A stretch of DNA of 64,000 bases from Pseudomonas fluorescens (GCF_005938625.1 NZ_VCNJ01000029.1:248001-312000); one strand, 5' to 3'. Numbered from the stretch's first letter, positions 53,193-62,674 are shown. Translations and numbers: made by a program. Notes: a model not told the origin generated them from the letters alone.

Positions 53193-54041
53193 ATGTTCAA
53201 TGGGGATCTGAAAAAAAACGCGCTGGAGCAACTTGAAAAGGCCCGCAATCGTCAGACGCTTGTCGCTGACGATGTCGAGAAAGCCTGTACCGGTCTGCAT
53301 ACCGTGCGCCACCGCGCCAGTACCGAATTGATGAGATCGGTCGAGACGTTCATCAACCACCTGGCCAACTCACCCAAGGAATTTGAAAAGTCCTTTGGGA
53401 CTTTCAGGGCCGAGGCGCAATCATTTTGTAGCTTGGTCAACAAGCTCAACATCGAAGCCTCCAAGGTCGAATTCACGGCCGGCTCGTCGGCGGCTGCTGG
53501 TGTAGCGGCGGGTGTCGGTACAGCAGCGTTCGCACCGACGGCCGCGATGGCAGTTGCTACCACGTTCGGCACTGCTTCCACCGGTGCGGCGATTTCCGGG
53601 CTGTCGGGCGCCGCCGCCACCAACGCTGCGCTTGCCTGGTTGGGCGGAGGTGCATTGGCAGCGGGCGGTGGCGGAATGTCTGCAGGATCGGCATTGCTCG
53701 CGCTGGCAGGTCCCATTGGCTGGGGCATTGGTGGCGCAGCCATTGTGGGCGGCGGTCTGTATGCGCGGAGCAAAAACCGAAAAATCGCCGAGGAGGCTGC
53801 CGAGCATCGTGCACAGATCGAAGCCTCCACCCGGACATTGAACGTCGCCAGACAATGGGTAGACCGGATGATCGCGAGCACCGTGCAACACGCCGACGGC
53901 ATGGATGTATTGCTGGGTGTTTTGACGCGCACCGCTCCAAACAACTACTCGCTGTTCAATGCTGATCAGAAGAACATGCTCGGCGCGCTCGTCAATCATA
54001 TGAACTCGCTTTCTCAATTATTGAACAAGGCGCCTGAATGA
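53193..54041 (+). CDS. coiled-coil protein with glycine/alanine-rich hydrophobic core (unknown)
   Basis: 282 residues from ATG 53193. N-terminal helices with coiled-coil heptads (LEQLEKARNRQTLVADDVEKA, then ELMRSVETFINHLANSPKEFEKSF), a central stretch of about 105 residues rich in A, G and small hydrophobics (SAAAGVAAGVGTAAFAPTAA, then LAWLGGGALAAGGGGMSAGS, then IGWGIGGAAIVGGGLY), then a polar helical tail (EAAEHRAQIEASTRTLNVAR). No signal peptide. The glycine-zipper core suggests membrane insertion or oligomeric packing. Stop overlaps the next gene (ATGA). Confidence 0.75.
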   Translation: MFNGDLKKNALEQLEKARNRQTLVADDVEKACTGLHTVRHRASTELMRSVETFINHLANSPKEFEKSFGTFRAEAQSFCSLVNKLNIEASKVEFTAGSSAAAGVAAGVGTAAFAPTAAMAVATTFGTASTGAAISGLSGAAATNAALAWLGGGALAAGGGGMSAGSALLALAGPIGWGIGGAAIVGGGLYARSKNRKIAEEAAEHRAQIEASTRTLNVARQWVDRMIASTVQHADGMDVLLGVLTRTAPNNYSLFNADQKNMLGALVNHMNSLSQLLNKAPE

Positions 54042-55477
54042 TGGCGCTCAATCAGACGGAGACAGGTACGTTCCGCGACCAGATCAGTGCGCAACTGGTG
54101 GACGGAATCAACAACATTCGTATCAACACTACTACCCGGTTGCTGAACGGTCAGGATGAAGCGCTGCACAAAGCAGTTGAGCAAATTGATATTGTTCGCG
54201 CCTTTCTGAAAACCCCCGAAAAGATTCTCGGTAACCCTCTGACCAAACACGGAGAAATTGCCGAGCAGGTTGAAGTGGGGGTGCGCAATGCCCGCTCGCT
54301 GGTCGAACAAGGCGACCTCGTTGCGACATTCGAAGGCGTCGGCCGCACGGCACCTGAGGACTTCCTGCTGGACGGTATCGCGGTTCAGTCGAAGTTCATC
54401 AACGGTGCCAACAATGGGCTCGGCGAAGTACTTGAGCATATGAGCAAGTACGAAACGTTCGGTAGAGACGGCTCTTTTTACCAGATTCCCAAGGACCAGT
54501 TCGAAACCATCACCCGTGTCATCAACGGTGATCCCGGTCCTCTGAACGATAAGTCGGTCAGGGCCATCCTGGCAAAGGTCAAGGAAATCGAGGAGGCGTC
54601 TGGCAAACCTTTCCAGGACGTCGTCAAACCCAGCCTGCAGAACTACGCGGACCCGCAACAGGGCAAGGTGTTCGACACTCTTGAGCGGGAAGAGAATGCG
54701 TTGGCCGACCGCAATGATCAGCGCAAGGAACAGATTCGCAGCGAAAACGGCCCGTCATTGGCTGGCGCGGCGCAGGCTGCCGCGATCGCAGGTGCGGTGG
54801 GAGGTGCCGTCGGGTTGACCACTTCGCTGTACGCCAAATACAAGGAAGGCAAAAACGTATTCAAGGGTGATTTCAACGCGCAGGACTGGGCCGATGTTGG
54901 AATCGATACAGGCACGGCAGCAATCGGCGGGGCGATCGCCGGCGGCTCGATCTACCTCATGACCAACTATGCAAACATGGCTGCGCCTTTTGCCGGCGCT
55001 GTGGTCAGCGCCGCGAAAGGGGTCAGTACGCTGATCGTCGATTACCACGCCGGCAGGATTGATCTGGACGAGTTGATTAGCCTGGGCACTGTTGTCTGCG
55101 CAGAGTCGGCCATCGTCGGTATCGCTACGGCCGCCGGACAGGCTCTGATACCTGTTCCCGTGATCGGCGCGGTAGTGGGCTCCGTGGCTGGCAAGATGCT
55201 TGCTGAGTTCCTCAAAGGGCAATCGGCCGGGATTCAGGCCACCCTGGATGCACGAATGAACGAATACCTGGCCACAGTCGACCGGCAATGCCAAGCCGTC
55301 GTGCAGGACATCCTTGAGGCATTCGATCATCTGGGTGATCTGATGACCGCCGCGTTTGATATCGAGCGAAACACCGAGTTGTTGCACAACAGCGTAGTAC
55401 TGGCGCTGACCCTGGGCGTTTCGCCTGCGGTTCTGATTACCCGCCATGAGGAACTGGATGCGTTCATGATGAGTTGA
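54038..55477 (+). CDS. large protein with helical N-terminus and glycine-zipper core (unknown)
   Basis: 479 residues. N-terminal half soluble and helical (TFRDQISAQLVDGINNIRI through IEEASGKPFQDVVKPSLQN and EENALADRNDQRKEQIR). Central hydrophobic region of about 150 residues with GxxxG/AxxxA spacing: SLAGAAQAAAIAGAVGGAVG, then GTAAIGGAIAGGSIYLM, then AESAIVGIATAAGQALIPVP, then IGAVVGSVAGKMLAEFL. A polar C-terminal tail follows. Translationally coupled to the previous protein with a similar core; the two probably form one membrane-active complex. No family name known to me. Confidence 0.75.
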   Translation: MMALNQTETGTFRDQISAQLVDGINNIRINTTTRLLNGQDEALHKAVEQIDIVRAFLKTPEKILGNPLTKHGEIAEQVEVGVRNARSLVEQGDLVATFEGVGRTAPEDFLLDGIAVQSKFINGANNGLGEVLEHMSKYETFGRDGSFYQIPKDQFETITRVINGDPGPLNDKSVRAILAKVKEIEEASGKPFQDVVKPSLQNYADPQQGKVFDTLEREENALADRNDQRKEQIRSENGPSLAGAAQAAAIAGAVGGAVGLTTSLYAKYKEGKNVFKGDFNAQDWADVGIDTGTAAIGGAIAGGSIYLMTNYANMAAPFAGAVVSAAKGVSTLIVDYHAGRIDLDELISLGTVVCAESAIVGIATAAGQALIPVPVIGAVVGSVAGKMLAEFLKGQSAGIQATLDARMNEYLATVDRQCQAVVQDILEAFDHLGDLMTAAFDIERNTELLHNSVVLALTLGVSPAVLITRHEELDAFMMS

Positions 55478-55502
55478 AAAAAACAACAACACGACCACGT
55501 CG

Positions 55503-55530
55503 AGACTTCCCTTGAATCGCGGGGAAGTCT
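55503..55530. terminator. hairpin after the glycine-rich gene pair
   Basis: AGACTTCCC (55503-55511) pairs with GGGAAGTCT (55522-55530), nine pairs with a ten-base loop, 26 bases after the stop. There is no T-run, so it may act as a weak terminator or 3'-end stabiliser. Confidence 0.45.
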
Positions 55531-55614
55531 GACCGCTTCGCTTTGCGATTGAACTAAAAACTGACTGCTGCGTCAGGATGATCAGTGCCTTTTTCTACTG
55601 ATGCGGATGACATC

Positions 55615-55851
55615 ATGTACACCTATCACATCGATTACCGATTCAACGGCGAGCCTCGTACCTTTCTGCTTGAACTCAAAGAACAGCAGCTAGCCGAGCA
55701 CGAGGCCGCTATGCATCTGCTGGAGTTGCACCTGGGCGACGCGGAAAACGGCCTGATCATGCCCACTGCGGATTCGACGGCCGAGGAGATTCTCGAGCAG
55801 GCCAAGCGGGTAGGGATTACAGACATCAAGGTTGTCAGCCAGACCAACTGA
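55615..55851 (+). CDS. small hypothetical protein
   Basis: 78 residues from ATG 55615. Starts MYTYHIDYRFNGEPRTFLLELK, then LAEHEAAMHLLELHLGD, then TAEEILEQAKRVGITDIKVV. A small alpha/beta protein of a kind common in Pseudomonas; loosely like the DUF6555 protein at 33110 in its opening strand (Y/E-Y-x-x-x-G-x-P). Function unknown. The ribosome site is weak. Confidence 0.6.
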   Translation: MYTYHIDYRFNGEPRTFLLELKEQQLAEHEAAMHLLELHLGDAENGLIMPTADSTAEEILEQAKRVGITDIKVVSQTN

Positions 55852-55913
55852 AGCGGACTATCAGCAGCCCATCGCGTGACCGAAGATGGGTTTGTGCGGG
55901 TGTTTATGCGCGC

Positions 55914-57497
55914 TTAAACGGGTATCGCTGCTTCCAGCGCATCGTGCTCCAAGTGCGCGCACTCTCGATAGAAGCTTAGAAACTCACCCGCCGGCATCGC
56001 CTTGCCAAACAGCCAACCCTGCCCAAACTGCACTCCTTGACCGCGCAGGTAATCGCGCTGCGCTTCGGTCTCGATGCCTTCGGCGACAATCTGCAGGCGC
56101 AGGCTCTTGGCCATTTCGATGATGTGGCCGGTCACGGTGCCGGTCGCGGCATCCTGATCGATATTGTCGACGAACGACTTGTCGATCTTCAGCACGTCCA
56201 GCGGCAGTTGCTGCAAATGCTGCAGGCTGGAAAACCCGGTGCCGAAATCATCGATAGCCGCTAGATAACCCAGCTCTCGGGCGCGATTGACTGTCGTGCG
56301 CGCGGCGTCGATCTCGACGAAACCGCGCTCGGTGGCTTCCAGCCAGATCTGCTGTTGCTGCACATCGGCGCGGCGTAATGCGGCTTCCAGCTTCGGCAGA
56401 AAGCGCCCGCTGCTGACGTCTTTCGCCGCCAGGTTGATTGCCACGTGCAGGCTGCGTTCCTTGACCAGCAACGGGCCGAGATCATGCATCACATGGTCGA
56501 TCACTTGATCGGTGATCGGCAGAATCAAACCGCTGTGCTCGGCCAGTGGGATAAACGCATCGGGGCAGACCCGCGTACCGTCCGGGTGCTGCCAACGCAC
56601 CAGTGCCTCGGCGCCAACGCAGGCGCCGTCGTCCAAGCGAATAATCGGTTGATAGTGAACGACGAACTCGCGATTACGCACCGCCAGTTGCAGTTCGGCC
56701 AGCGGCGACAGGCGTTGGCGAGTGCGGCGCACGATCAGCAACACCAGCAGGCCGGCGAGTAAACCGCCGATGGGCAGCATCAGCATTTCCCTGCGAACCA
56801 GGCCTTGCATCAGCTCATGGCGTGACAGCGCGGCGATCGCCACCCAGTCGCCGCTGTGCACGAGGGTGTAGAGGTAACCGTCGTCGAGCCCCGAGTGCGG
56901 ACCAGAATGCACCCGAGCGAGAAAGTGTTCCGCGCCGGGGCGCGAGGCGCTGACCAGTTGCCCGGCAGCGGTGCCGACGGCCAGGTGCAGATCCTCATCG
57001 AGCGTTACACGCAGGAACTGCTGAGGATCGACCAGCACATTGAACGCGGCGTATTGCAGGGCCATCATCGGCTTGGCCGCGACGATGCGCGACTGCACAC
57101 CGAGCGAAACGCGCACGCCGTCGGAGGTGATGAAGTCTTCCTGCCACGGCGTCGCATGCTGTCCGACCGCACCCCACGAACCGCAGGCGTAAATCTCTTC
57201 TTCGACGTAACCGATCGACTTTACCGAGAGCGTGTTGATGGTCAACAGACGCATCTCGTCAATGCTTTCCGGCGTGCACGGTGCGAGCCGGGAGCTGGCG
57301 ATGGATTTCAGCGCGCCGGCCGCTTCAGTGAAAGTCCCGTGGGCGCGACTGGAGGCGACGGAAGCGAGGGTTTCCAGACGTTGTTGCGCAGCCGCCAGAT
57401 TCAACATCCAGGCGACATAACCCATTAAAAGTACCGGAAGCAAGACACACGGAAGGCCCAGAAGAATGCTCTTCCAGACAATGCGTTTTTTGTTCAT
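55914..57497 (-). CDS. EAL-domain cyclic-di-GMP phosphodiesterase with periplasmic sensor
   Basis: 527 residues. Two transmembrane helices (about 8-32 and 236-258) flank a periplasmic domain with paired cysteines (APCTPESIDEM and YACGSWGAV), the CSS-type sensor layout. The cytoplasmic EAL domain has GAEALVRWQHPDG and DDFGTGFSSLQHLQQLP, with catalytic EALxR and DDFGTG intact, so it should hydrolyse c-di-GMP, probably in response to periplasmic redox state. Single gene. Confidence 0.9.
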   Translation of the reverse strand: MNKKRIVWKSILLGLPCVLLPVLLMGYVAWMLNLAAAQQRLETLASVASSRAHGTFTEAAGALKSIASSRLAPCTPESIDEMRLLTINTLSVKSIGYVEEEIYACGSWGAVGQHATPWQEDFITSDGVRVSLGVQSRIVAAKPMMALQYAAFNVLVDPQQFLRVTLDEDLHLAVGTAAGQLVSASRPGAEHFLARVHSGPHSGLDDGYLYTLVHSGDWVAIAALSRHELMQGLVRREMLMLPIGGLLAGLLVLLIVRRTRQRLSPLAELQLAVRNREFVVHYQPIIRLDDGACVGAEALVRWQHPDGTRVCPDAFIPLAEHSGLILPITDQVIDHVMHDLGPLLVKERSLHVAINLAAKDVSSGRFLPKLEAALRRADVQQQQIWLEATERGFVEIDAARTTVNRARELGYLAAIDDFGTGFSSLQHLQQLPLDVLKIDKSFVDNIDQDAATGTVTGHIIEMAKSLRLQIVAEGIETEAQRDYLRGQGVQFGQGWLFGKAMPAGEFLSFYRECAHLEHDALEAAIPV

Positions 57498-57665
57498 TTA
57501 GCGCCACCTTGGCCTCAAGGCCTGTGACGTGCGCACAGCACGGCTGTTTCCAGCCACACCAGAATATCGCCGCCGGGGTGGGCGAATATTGCTGTGGATC
57601 AACTATTTCACTGCTGGCTTTCAATCCCTGTGGGAGGGCCAATATCTTCAGCTCCACGAATAACC

Positions 57666-57756
57666 CTGTGGGAGCGAGCTTGCTCGCGAAAGCGGTGTAC
57701 CAGACACATCATCGCTCAATGACCCACCGCATTCGCGAGCAAGCTCGCTCCCACAG
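57666..57756. repeat. REPIN: inverted REP pair
   Basis: CTGTGGGAGCGAGCTTGCTC, then the inverse GAGCAAGCTCGCTCCCACAG, with about 50 bases between. The canonical P. fluorescens-group REP doublet. Confidence 0.92.
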
Positions 57757-57797
57757 GTCTTGTGGCAAAACACACATCCCAGCAGCCCAAAGTACCC

Positions 57798-57888
57798 TTG
57801 TAGGAGTGAGCCTGCTCGCGAAAGCGGTGGACCAGTCACATCATTGCTCAATGATCTACCGCCTTCGCGAGCACGCCAGTTCCCACAG
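57798..57888. repeat. REPIN: inverted REP pair, diverged
   Basis: Left unit TTGTAGGAGTGAGCCTGCTC and right unit GCGAGCACGCCAGTTCCCAC: the same element as its neighbour with several substitutions, especially in the right half. Confidence 0.85.
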
Positions 57889-58045
57889 TGTCGCCGCTCA
57901 AACTTCAGCCTCCGCCTAATGGACAATTCACGCACCCCACGGCCCATTCGCGCAGGCATTTTCGTGCGGCGTGAATTTGTCATATTCGGTCTAAATCCGG
58001 TGCAGATAGTAGGCAGCCCAACGCTAACCGAAATGAGGCTGCACT

Positions 58046-59965
58046 GTGTTTCAACGTCTTCTGTGTTCGCTGTCCGTACTGAGCCTGTCCATCGCCGCCG
58101 CCCATGCTGCCGACCCCGTGTTGCTCGACACGCCGCGCCTGCAAGGCATGGACAATTTCCGTGATGTCGCTGGCACCACCACCGCGTATTCCACCGCCCA
58201 CGACGGCACCATGCGCGCTGGCGTGTTCTACCGCGCCAATGCGGTAACTCCAACGGCCTCTGACCTGACGACCCTAAACAGCCTCGGCATCAAAGCGGTC
58301 TACGACTTGCGCACCCCCAGTGAAATCGCCGCGACCCCCGACACAATGCTGAGCGGCGCGACCTACCAGAACATCGACATCATCGGCTCCACCACCTCCG
58401 GCGCGAACATCACCACTATCTCCTTCAACAGCGCCGCCGACGCCATCGCCATGATGGAGCAGACCAACCGCGCCTTCGTCAGCGACGCCGGCATGCGCGG
58501 CCAGTTCAACCAACTGTTCAACGAACTGGCCAGCACCGACGGCGCCCAACTGTTCCACTGCACCGCCGGCAAGGATCGTACCGGCTGGACCGCCGTTGTG
58601 TTGCAGAGTATCGCCGGTGTCGACGATGCGACCATCATGGCCAACTATCTGGCGACCAACGACTATACCGCCGCCCGTGTCGCCGCCACCCTCAAAGCGC
58701 TACCGCCGAGCATGGCCTCAATCTACGCGCCACTGCTCGGCGTTCAGGCCAGCTACCTGCAAGCCGGCCTCGACGAAGTCACCGCCGAATACGGCAGCAT
58801 GGACAACTACCTCAAACAAGGCCTCGGCCTGTCGCAGGAAACCATCTACGTGCTGCGCGGCAAACTGGTCGAATACAACAGCCTGCCGGGTCAGGCCGGG
58901 CTGATCGGCAACGCCGCCGCTGGCGCCGAACTGCTTCGCCAATTGCAGAACACCAGCCTGTCCGGCACCTACAGCGCCTACAACTACTACCTGCAATCGG
59001 CCATCGACGCCGGCACCCTCGGCGGCGTCGAATCGCAGGTCGGCGGCCAGGTTCACGCCGACGCCGCCAGCTACCTGTTGCGCCAAAACGCAATGATCGA
59101 ACAAGCCGCCGCACCGTTCGCCAGCGGCAGTGACCTCAAGGTTGGCCAATACCGCCTCTGGACCACCGCGCTCGCCGGCTACCTCGGCACCGACGGCTCG
59201 GCCCACGCCGACAGCAGCAACGAACACAGCCAAGGCCTGATGGTCGGCATCACCCAGCGCTTCAGCGAACAACTCAGTGCCCGCGGCGGCTTCGGCTACA
59301 GCAAAGGCACGGTCGGCGGCGCGGGTGGCGAAGCCGACACCGACTTCACCTTCCTCAACGTCGGCGCCCGTTACGGCTTCACCAGCCTTGAACAAGGCCT
59401 GTTCCTCGACGCCAATGCCAGCGCCGGCTACGTCGACTACGACAGCAAACGCAATCTCGGCGGCGGCCTCGGCACCGCAAAAGGCAACAGCCACGGCAAC
59501 CTCACCGGTGCCACTGTTGCTCTCGGCTACCGCGGCCCGGTCAACGGCATGACTTTCGAACCGAGCCTGGGCTTCCGAGTAAGCCACCTAGACCTCAACG
59601 GCTTCAAAGAGAAGGGCAGCGAACTGTCCCTCGACGTCGACGACAACAGCGCCACGCGCCGCAGCGCCGTCGCCAACCTCAACGTCGGTTTCGCCCCGGT
59701 GACGATGGGCGCATGGCAACTGGTGCCCGGCGTACAAGTCGGTTACGAACGCACACTGGGCGACAACCAGGTCGACAGCCAAAGCCACCTGCTGGGCCTC
59801 GACATTGAACAACGCGCTGCCTTCGACAACCGCGACCAGTTCAGCGGCGGCGTTAACGTCATGGCCAGCCTCGGCGCCCTGAGCCTCGGCGCAGAAGTCG
59901 GCGCCAACGGCGGCGGCCACAGCAATGGCTTCAACGGCGGCCTCAAGGCCAGTTACGCCTTCTAA
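58046..59965 (+). CDS. secreted tyrosine phosphatase fused to an autotransporter barrel
   Basis: 639 residues from a GTG seven bases after GAGG. Signal peptide 1-21. Residues about 30-240 are a Y_phosphatase3-type dual-specificity/phosphoinositide phosphatase: MDNFRDVAGT, YDLRTPSE and the active loop HCTAGKDRTG (171-180; nucleophile C172, R178). A linker and an autotransporter barrel follow (about 360-639, ending GLKASYAF). Surface- or outside-facing phosphatase; the substrate could be host phosphoproteins or lipids. The fusion is uncommon but occurs in Pseudomonas. Confidence 0.9.
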   Translation: MFQRLLCSLSVLSLSIAAAHAADPVLLDTPRLQGMDNFRDVAGTTTAYSTAHDGTMRAGVFYRANAVTPTASDLTTLNSLGIKAVYDLRTPSEIAATPDTMLSGATYQNIDIIGSTTSGANITTISFNSAADAIAMMEQTNRAFVSDAGMRGQFNQLFNELASTDGAQLFHCTAGKDRTGWTAVVLQSIAGVDDATIMANYLATNDYTAARVAATLKALPPSMASIYAPLLGVQASYLQAGLDEVTAEYGSMDNYLKQGLGLSQETIYVLRGKLVEYNSLPGQAGLIGNAAAGAELLRQLQNTSLSGTYSAYNYYLQSAIDAGTLGGVESQVGGQVHADAASYLLRQNAMIEQAAAPFASGSDLKVGQYRLWTTALAGYLGTDGSAHADSSNEHSQGLMVGITQRFSEQLSARGGFGYSKGTVGGAGGEADTDFTFLNVGARYGFTSLEQGLFLDANASAGYVDYDSKRNLGGGLGTAKGNSHGNLTGATVALGYRGPVNGMTFEPSLGFRVSHLDLNGFKEKGSELSLDVDDNSATRRSAVANLNVGFAPVTMGAWQLVPGVQVGYERTLGDNQVDSQSHLLGLDIEQRAAFDNRDQFSGGVNVMASLGALSLGAEVGANGGGHSNGFNGGLKASYAF

Positions 59966-60019
59966 AAGACACACGGGATCAAGGATGACCCCCACTCCAA
60001 CAAACACCCCAAAACCCAA

Positions 60020-60110
60020 TGTGGGAGCGAGCTTGCTCGCGAAAGCGCCAGATCAGCCAACACCAACATCGACTGAACTACCGCTTTCGCGAGCAAGCTC
60101 GCTCCCACAA
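60020..60110. repeat. REPIN: inverted REP pair
   Basis: TGTGGGAGCGAGCTTGCTCG at the left, CGAGCAAGCTCGCTCCCACA at the right, and CGAAAGCG/CGCTTTCG-like inner arms. Same family as the copy at 57666. Confidence 0.92.
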
Positions 60111-60134
60111 TTAGCATTCCAACTTACGAACCGA

Positions 60135-61106
60135 TCAGCCGCGCCCCCGCAAATCCGCCGGGCTCACCCCATAAGCCCCCTGAAAATACCGACAAAACCG
60201 CCCCACATTGCTAAACCCAAACCGCAACGCCACCTCCGTCACCGACCCCGAACCCCGCCGCTTCAACACCTCATAAGCCCGCTCCAGCCGCACCTGCCGC
60301 TGATACGCCACAATCGACATCCCGACAAACCGCCGAAACCCCTCCTGCAACGCGCGCTGACTGACATGGCTCAACCGCGCCAGATCCACACCACTGACCA
60401 ACTGCTCTGGATGCGCCTGAATAAACTCCACCGCCAACTTCACATGCCTCGGCGCAACCATCGCCGTCGGCCGCCGCAACGCCTCGGAAAAGTTATGCGG
60501 CCACGCCTCCAACACCGCATCAATCAACATCTCGCGCAACCGCGACGGCATTAACGTCCCGCTATTGATCAGCAGATCAAACTCAGTGCCTGTGGCTAGA
60601 TCAATCAACGCCTTGATCCCCTTAAACGCTGCCGAATTCAGATCCACGCTCGGCTCAAAAACGATCTTCTGCAGAATCGGTTTATCCAATAGCGCCGATA
60701 GCCGCTCGGTGAGCTGGTGACGATTGATCGACATGCCGTGATGCGCGTGATCATCCAGAAAGTGCATCGAACGGATATCCGCCTTATCGATCGCCAACCC
60801 CACGTGCGACATACCGATAGACTCGGTGGCATGGTTGAAAACGATCTTGCCAGCAGTGGGAATGACGAACGTGATCTCATCCTGTGGATCGGGGAAAGCG
60901 ACGGTGAAATCACCGTGATAATGCATCCGCCGAAAACTCACGCCCTCGTGCCGCCCGTAAACACCGCCAATAATGATGTTCGACGGCAGCGGCGGATTGT
61001 CGGCATAGCGATTGCCAAACAATCTGGAAAACAGTGCACCGAAGTCGTCCGAACGGAGGTTGTCGGAGCGCAGGATGATTTGCTGGCGAACGGGAGTCGG
61101 AAACAC
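60135..61106 (-). CDS. AraC family transcriptional regulator
   Basis: 323 residues. N-terminal domain of the AraC-binding type (VSFRRMHYHGDFTVAFPDPQDEITF), C-terminal double HTH: VDLARLSHVSQRALQEGFRRF and SVTEVALRFGFSNVGRFCRYFQGAYGVSPADLR. Start GTG 61106, after AAGG. This subgroup (long N-domain, C-terminal YGVSP) often controls catabolic or stress operons. It lies between the phosphatase and oxygenase genes; target unknown. Confidence 0.88.
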   Translation of the reverse strand: MFPTPVRQQIILRSDNLRSDDFGALFSRLFGNRYADNPPLPSNIIIGGVYGRHEGVSFRRMHYHGDFTVAFPDPQDEITFVIPTAGKIVFNHATESIGMSHVGLAIDKADIRSMHFLDDHAHHGMSINRHQLTERLSALLDKPILQKIVFEPSVDLNSAAFKGIKALIDLATGTEFDLLINSGTLMPSRLREMLIDAVLEAWPHNFSEALRRPTAMVAPRHVKLAVEFIQAHPEQLVSGVDLARLSHVSQRALQEGFRRFVGMSIVAYQRQVRLERAYEVLKRRGSGSVTEVALRFGFSNVGRFCRYFQGAYGVSPADLRGRG

Positions 61107-61373
61107 CTTGGCGGCACCTTCGGTTGGGGGCTCTAGGACTGGGGTGTAGGGCAGGGCGCCGAGGAGATTAGCAGAGGAAATATGACGCGTTTGTGACAGT
61201 CAGAAACATGTCGTAACACCGCCGCGCCACGTTTAAGCAAAGGACACTCGGCAGGCCATGGCCGACATGGCAACCTGCTCGCATCTGTACTCAGCAAACA
61301 AATAGTGGCGACGCCTCCAGGGCTTGGCCCTGTTTGACATGACATGAAAGCATTCAAGTTACTTGGAGCGGCA

Positions 61374-62174
61374 ATGCAAGCCAACACGCAAACACTCCCC
61401 ATCACCCTGTCCCCCGAACTCGACTTCGACCAAAACGCCGCCAGCGCTTTCGGCGAATCACTGACCCACGAATACACCCAAGCCACGCCATTCCCGCACA
61501 TCGTCATCGACAACTTCCTGCAAGCCGACGTCATCGCCAGCATCCGCGAACACTTCCCGGTCGAACCGACCAACAACGAACAAATCTACGAGCGCGGCTA
61601 CAAAGGCCAACTCAAACGCCAGATCAGCCCCAACGCCTGCAGCCCATACCTGAAGAACGTCTTCAACATCTTCAACTCCGCGCCAATGCTGGAATTCCTC
61701 GAAAAACTCACCGGCATTCAAGGCCTGATCCCCGATCCTTATTTCGCCGGCGGCGGATTACACGAAACCAAAACCGGCGGTTTCCTCGGCGTGCACTCGG
61801 ATTTTCGGCTGAACAAAAAGCTAAACGTTGAGCGGCGGCTGAACGTGATCATCTATCTGACCGAGGACTGGCAGGGGGCGTACGGCGGCAACCTGGAGCT
61901 TTGGGATGTGGAGATGAAGAACTGCCTGAAGAAGGTGCTGCCGGTTTATAACCGGTGTGTGATTTTTAATACGGATAAGGATAGTAACCATGGGCATCCG
62001 GAGCCGTTGACTACGCCGGAAGGCATTACGCGGCGGTCGATTGCGCTTTATTACTACACGGCGAGTGGGGTGGGAGGGGAGCCGGGGCAGAGGAATAAAA
62101 CGCACTATAAGCCGCGGCCGAAGGATCGGTGGAGTTTGAGGTATTACGTGAATAAGGTTTTCAGAACGAAGTGA
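61374..62174 (+). CDS. 2-oxoglutarate/Fe(II)-dependent oxygenase
   Basis: 266 residues from ATG 61374, after GGAG; ATG 61344 lacks a site. HSDF (H141-D143) and a distal His in SNHGHPEP (about 202-204) with TRRSIALYYY holding the 2OG-binding Arg: a 2OG-FeII_Oxy_3 protein. Hydroxylates an unknown substrate, such as a protein side chain or lipid. Third-position preference changes from C-rich to G/T-rich past about 61800. Single gene. Confidence 0.85.
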   Translation: MQANTQTLPITLSPELDFDQNAASAFGESLTHEYTQATPFPHIVIDNFLQADVIASIREHFPVEPTNNEQIYERGYKGQLKRQISPNACSPYLKNVFNIFNSAPMLEFLEKLTGIQGLIPDPYFAGGGLHETKTGGFLGVHSDFRLNKKLNVERRLNVIIYLTEDWQGAYGGNLELWDVEMKNCLKKVLPVYNRCVIFNTDKDSNHGHPEPLTTPEGITRRSIALYYYTASGVGGEPGQRNKTHYKPRPKDRWSLRYYVNKVFRTK

Positions 62175-62674
62175 TGAAGGAGAATCTGCACTTAATGATG
62201 CATCGGACTTTCTGCGGATCGAGTGGCGTGGGAAATTGAGAAAAGGCCCCTGTTGTCCGGAGCGGACGACCCTTGTTTCTTAAGCAATACTCAACCTCCC
62301 TTTCCATTCGTGCTCGCCACATCCATCAATCGTCGATCCGCTAAGCGTTGGGTGTAGATCCACCATTGCATCGATTTTAGGTGGGATAGATCACTTCGGT
62401 TGTCGAAAACTGTTCAATATTCCAGGCGGGAAGCAGATTTGTACCCGTCAGGGCTACTGGATTTTCCTATCCTTTTCCTCATGGTCGAAAATAACGACCT
62501 GTCCGACCCATCCTGGGTGAAAAAATCTGCTTTAGTTAACGACTGTCAAAGGGCCATTTCCGCCTGCAGAAGGACGTTGGATGATATGGGAAATCAAAGA
62601 TTATTTTCGCTTGCTCCGTGAGTTGTTGGCTGTTTTTAAGCGTTATTTTTTCGTCAACTATAGCGATAAATATA
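62175..62674. other. 500-base transition region at the left edge of an AT-rich segment
   Basis: Composition falls sharply after about 62590. A GTCCG-GAG-CGGAC hairpin lies at 62255-62267. The frame 62400-62621 begins with TTG and has no ribosome site. No tRNA, direct repeat or integrase was seen that would mark an attachment site. Confidence 0.4.

Larger units (their letters stand above)
57498..58045. other. 548-base intergenic region with two REPINs
   Basis: Apart from the two REPINs (57666-57756 and 57798-57888) there is a short promoter-like stretch before the phosphatase gene (TTGTCA near 57976). No gene seen. Confidence 0.5.

Noticed and set aside
24039..60110. possible CRISPR array from the repeated GTGGGAGCGAGC units
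   Set aside because: The repeats are scattered inverted doublets of REP type, not regular direct repeats with unique spacers; no cas genes.
62400..62621. 73-codon frame before the OLD gene
   Set aside because: TTG start, no ribosome site, ordinary intergenic composition and no family pattern.
62175..62674. tRNA-linked integration site at the AT-rich boundary
   Set aside because: No tRNA cloverleaf, tRNA 3' end or direct repeat could be found by eye.
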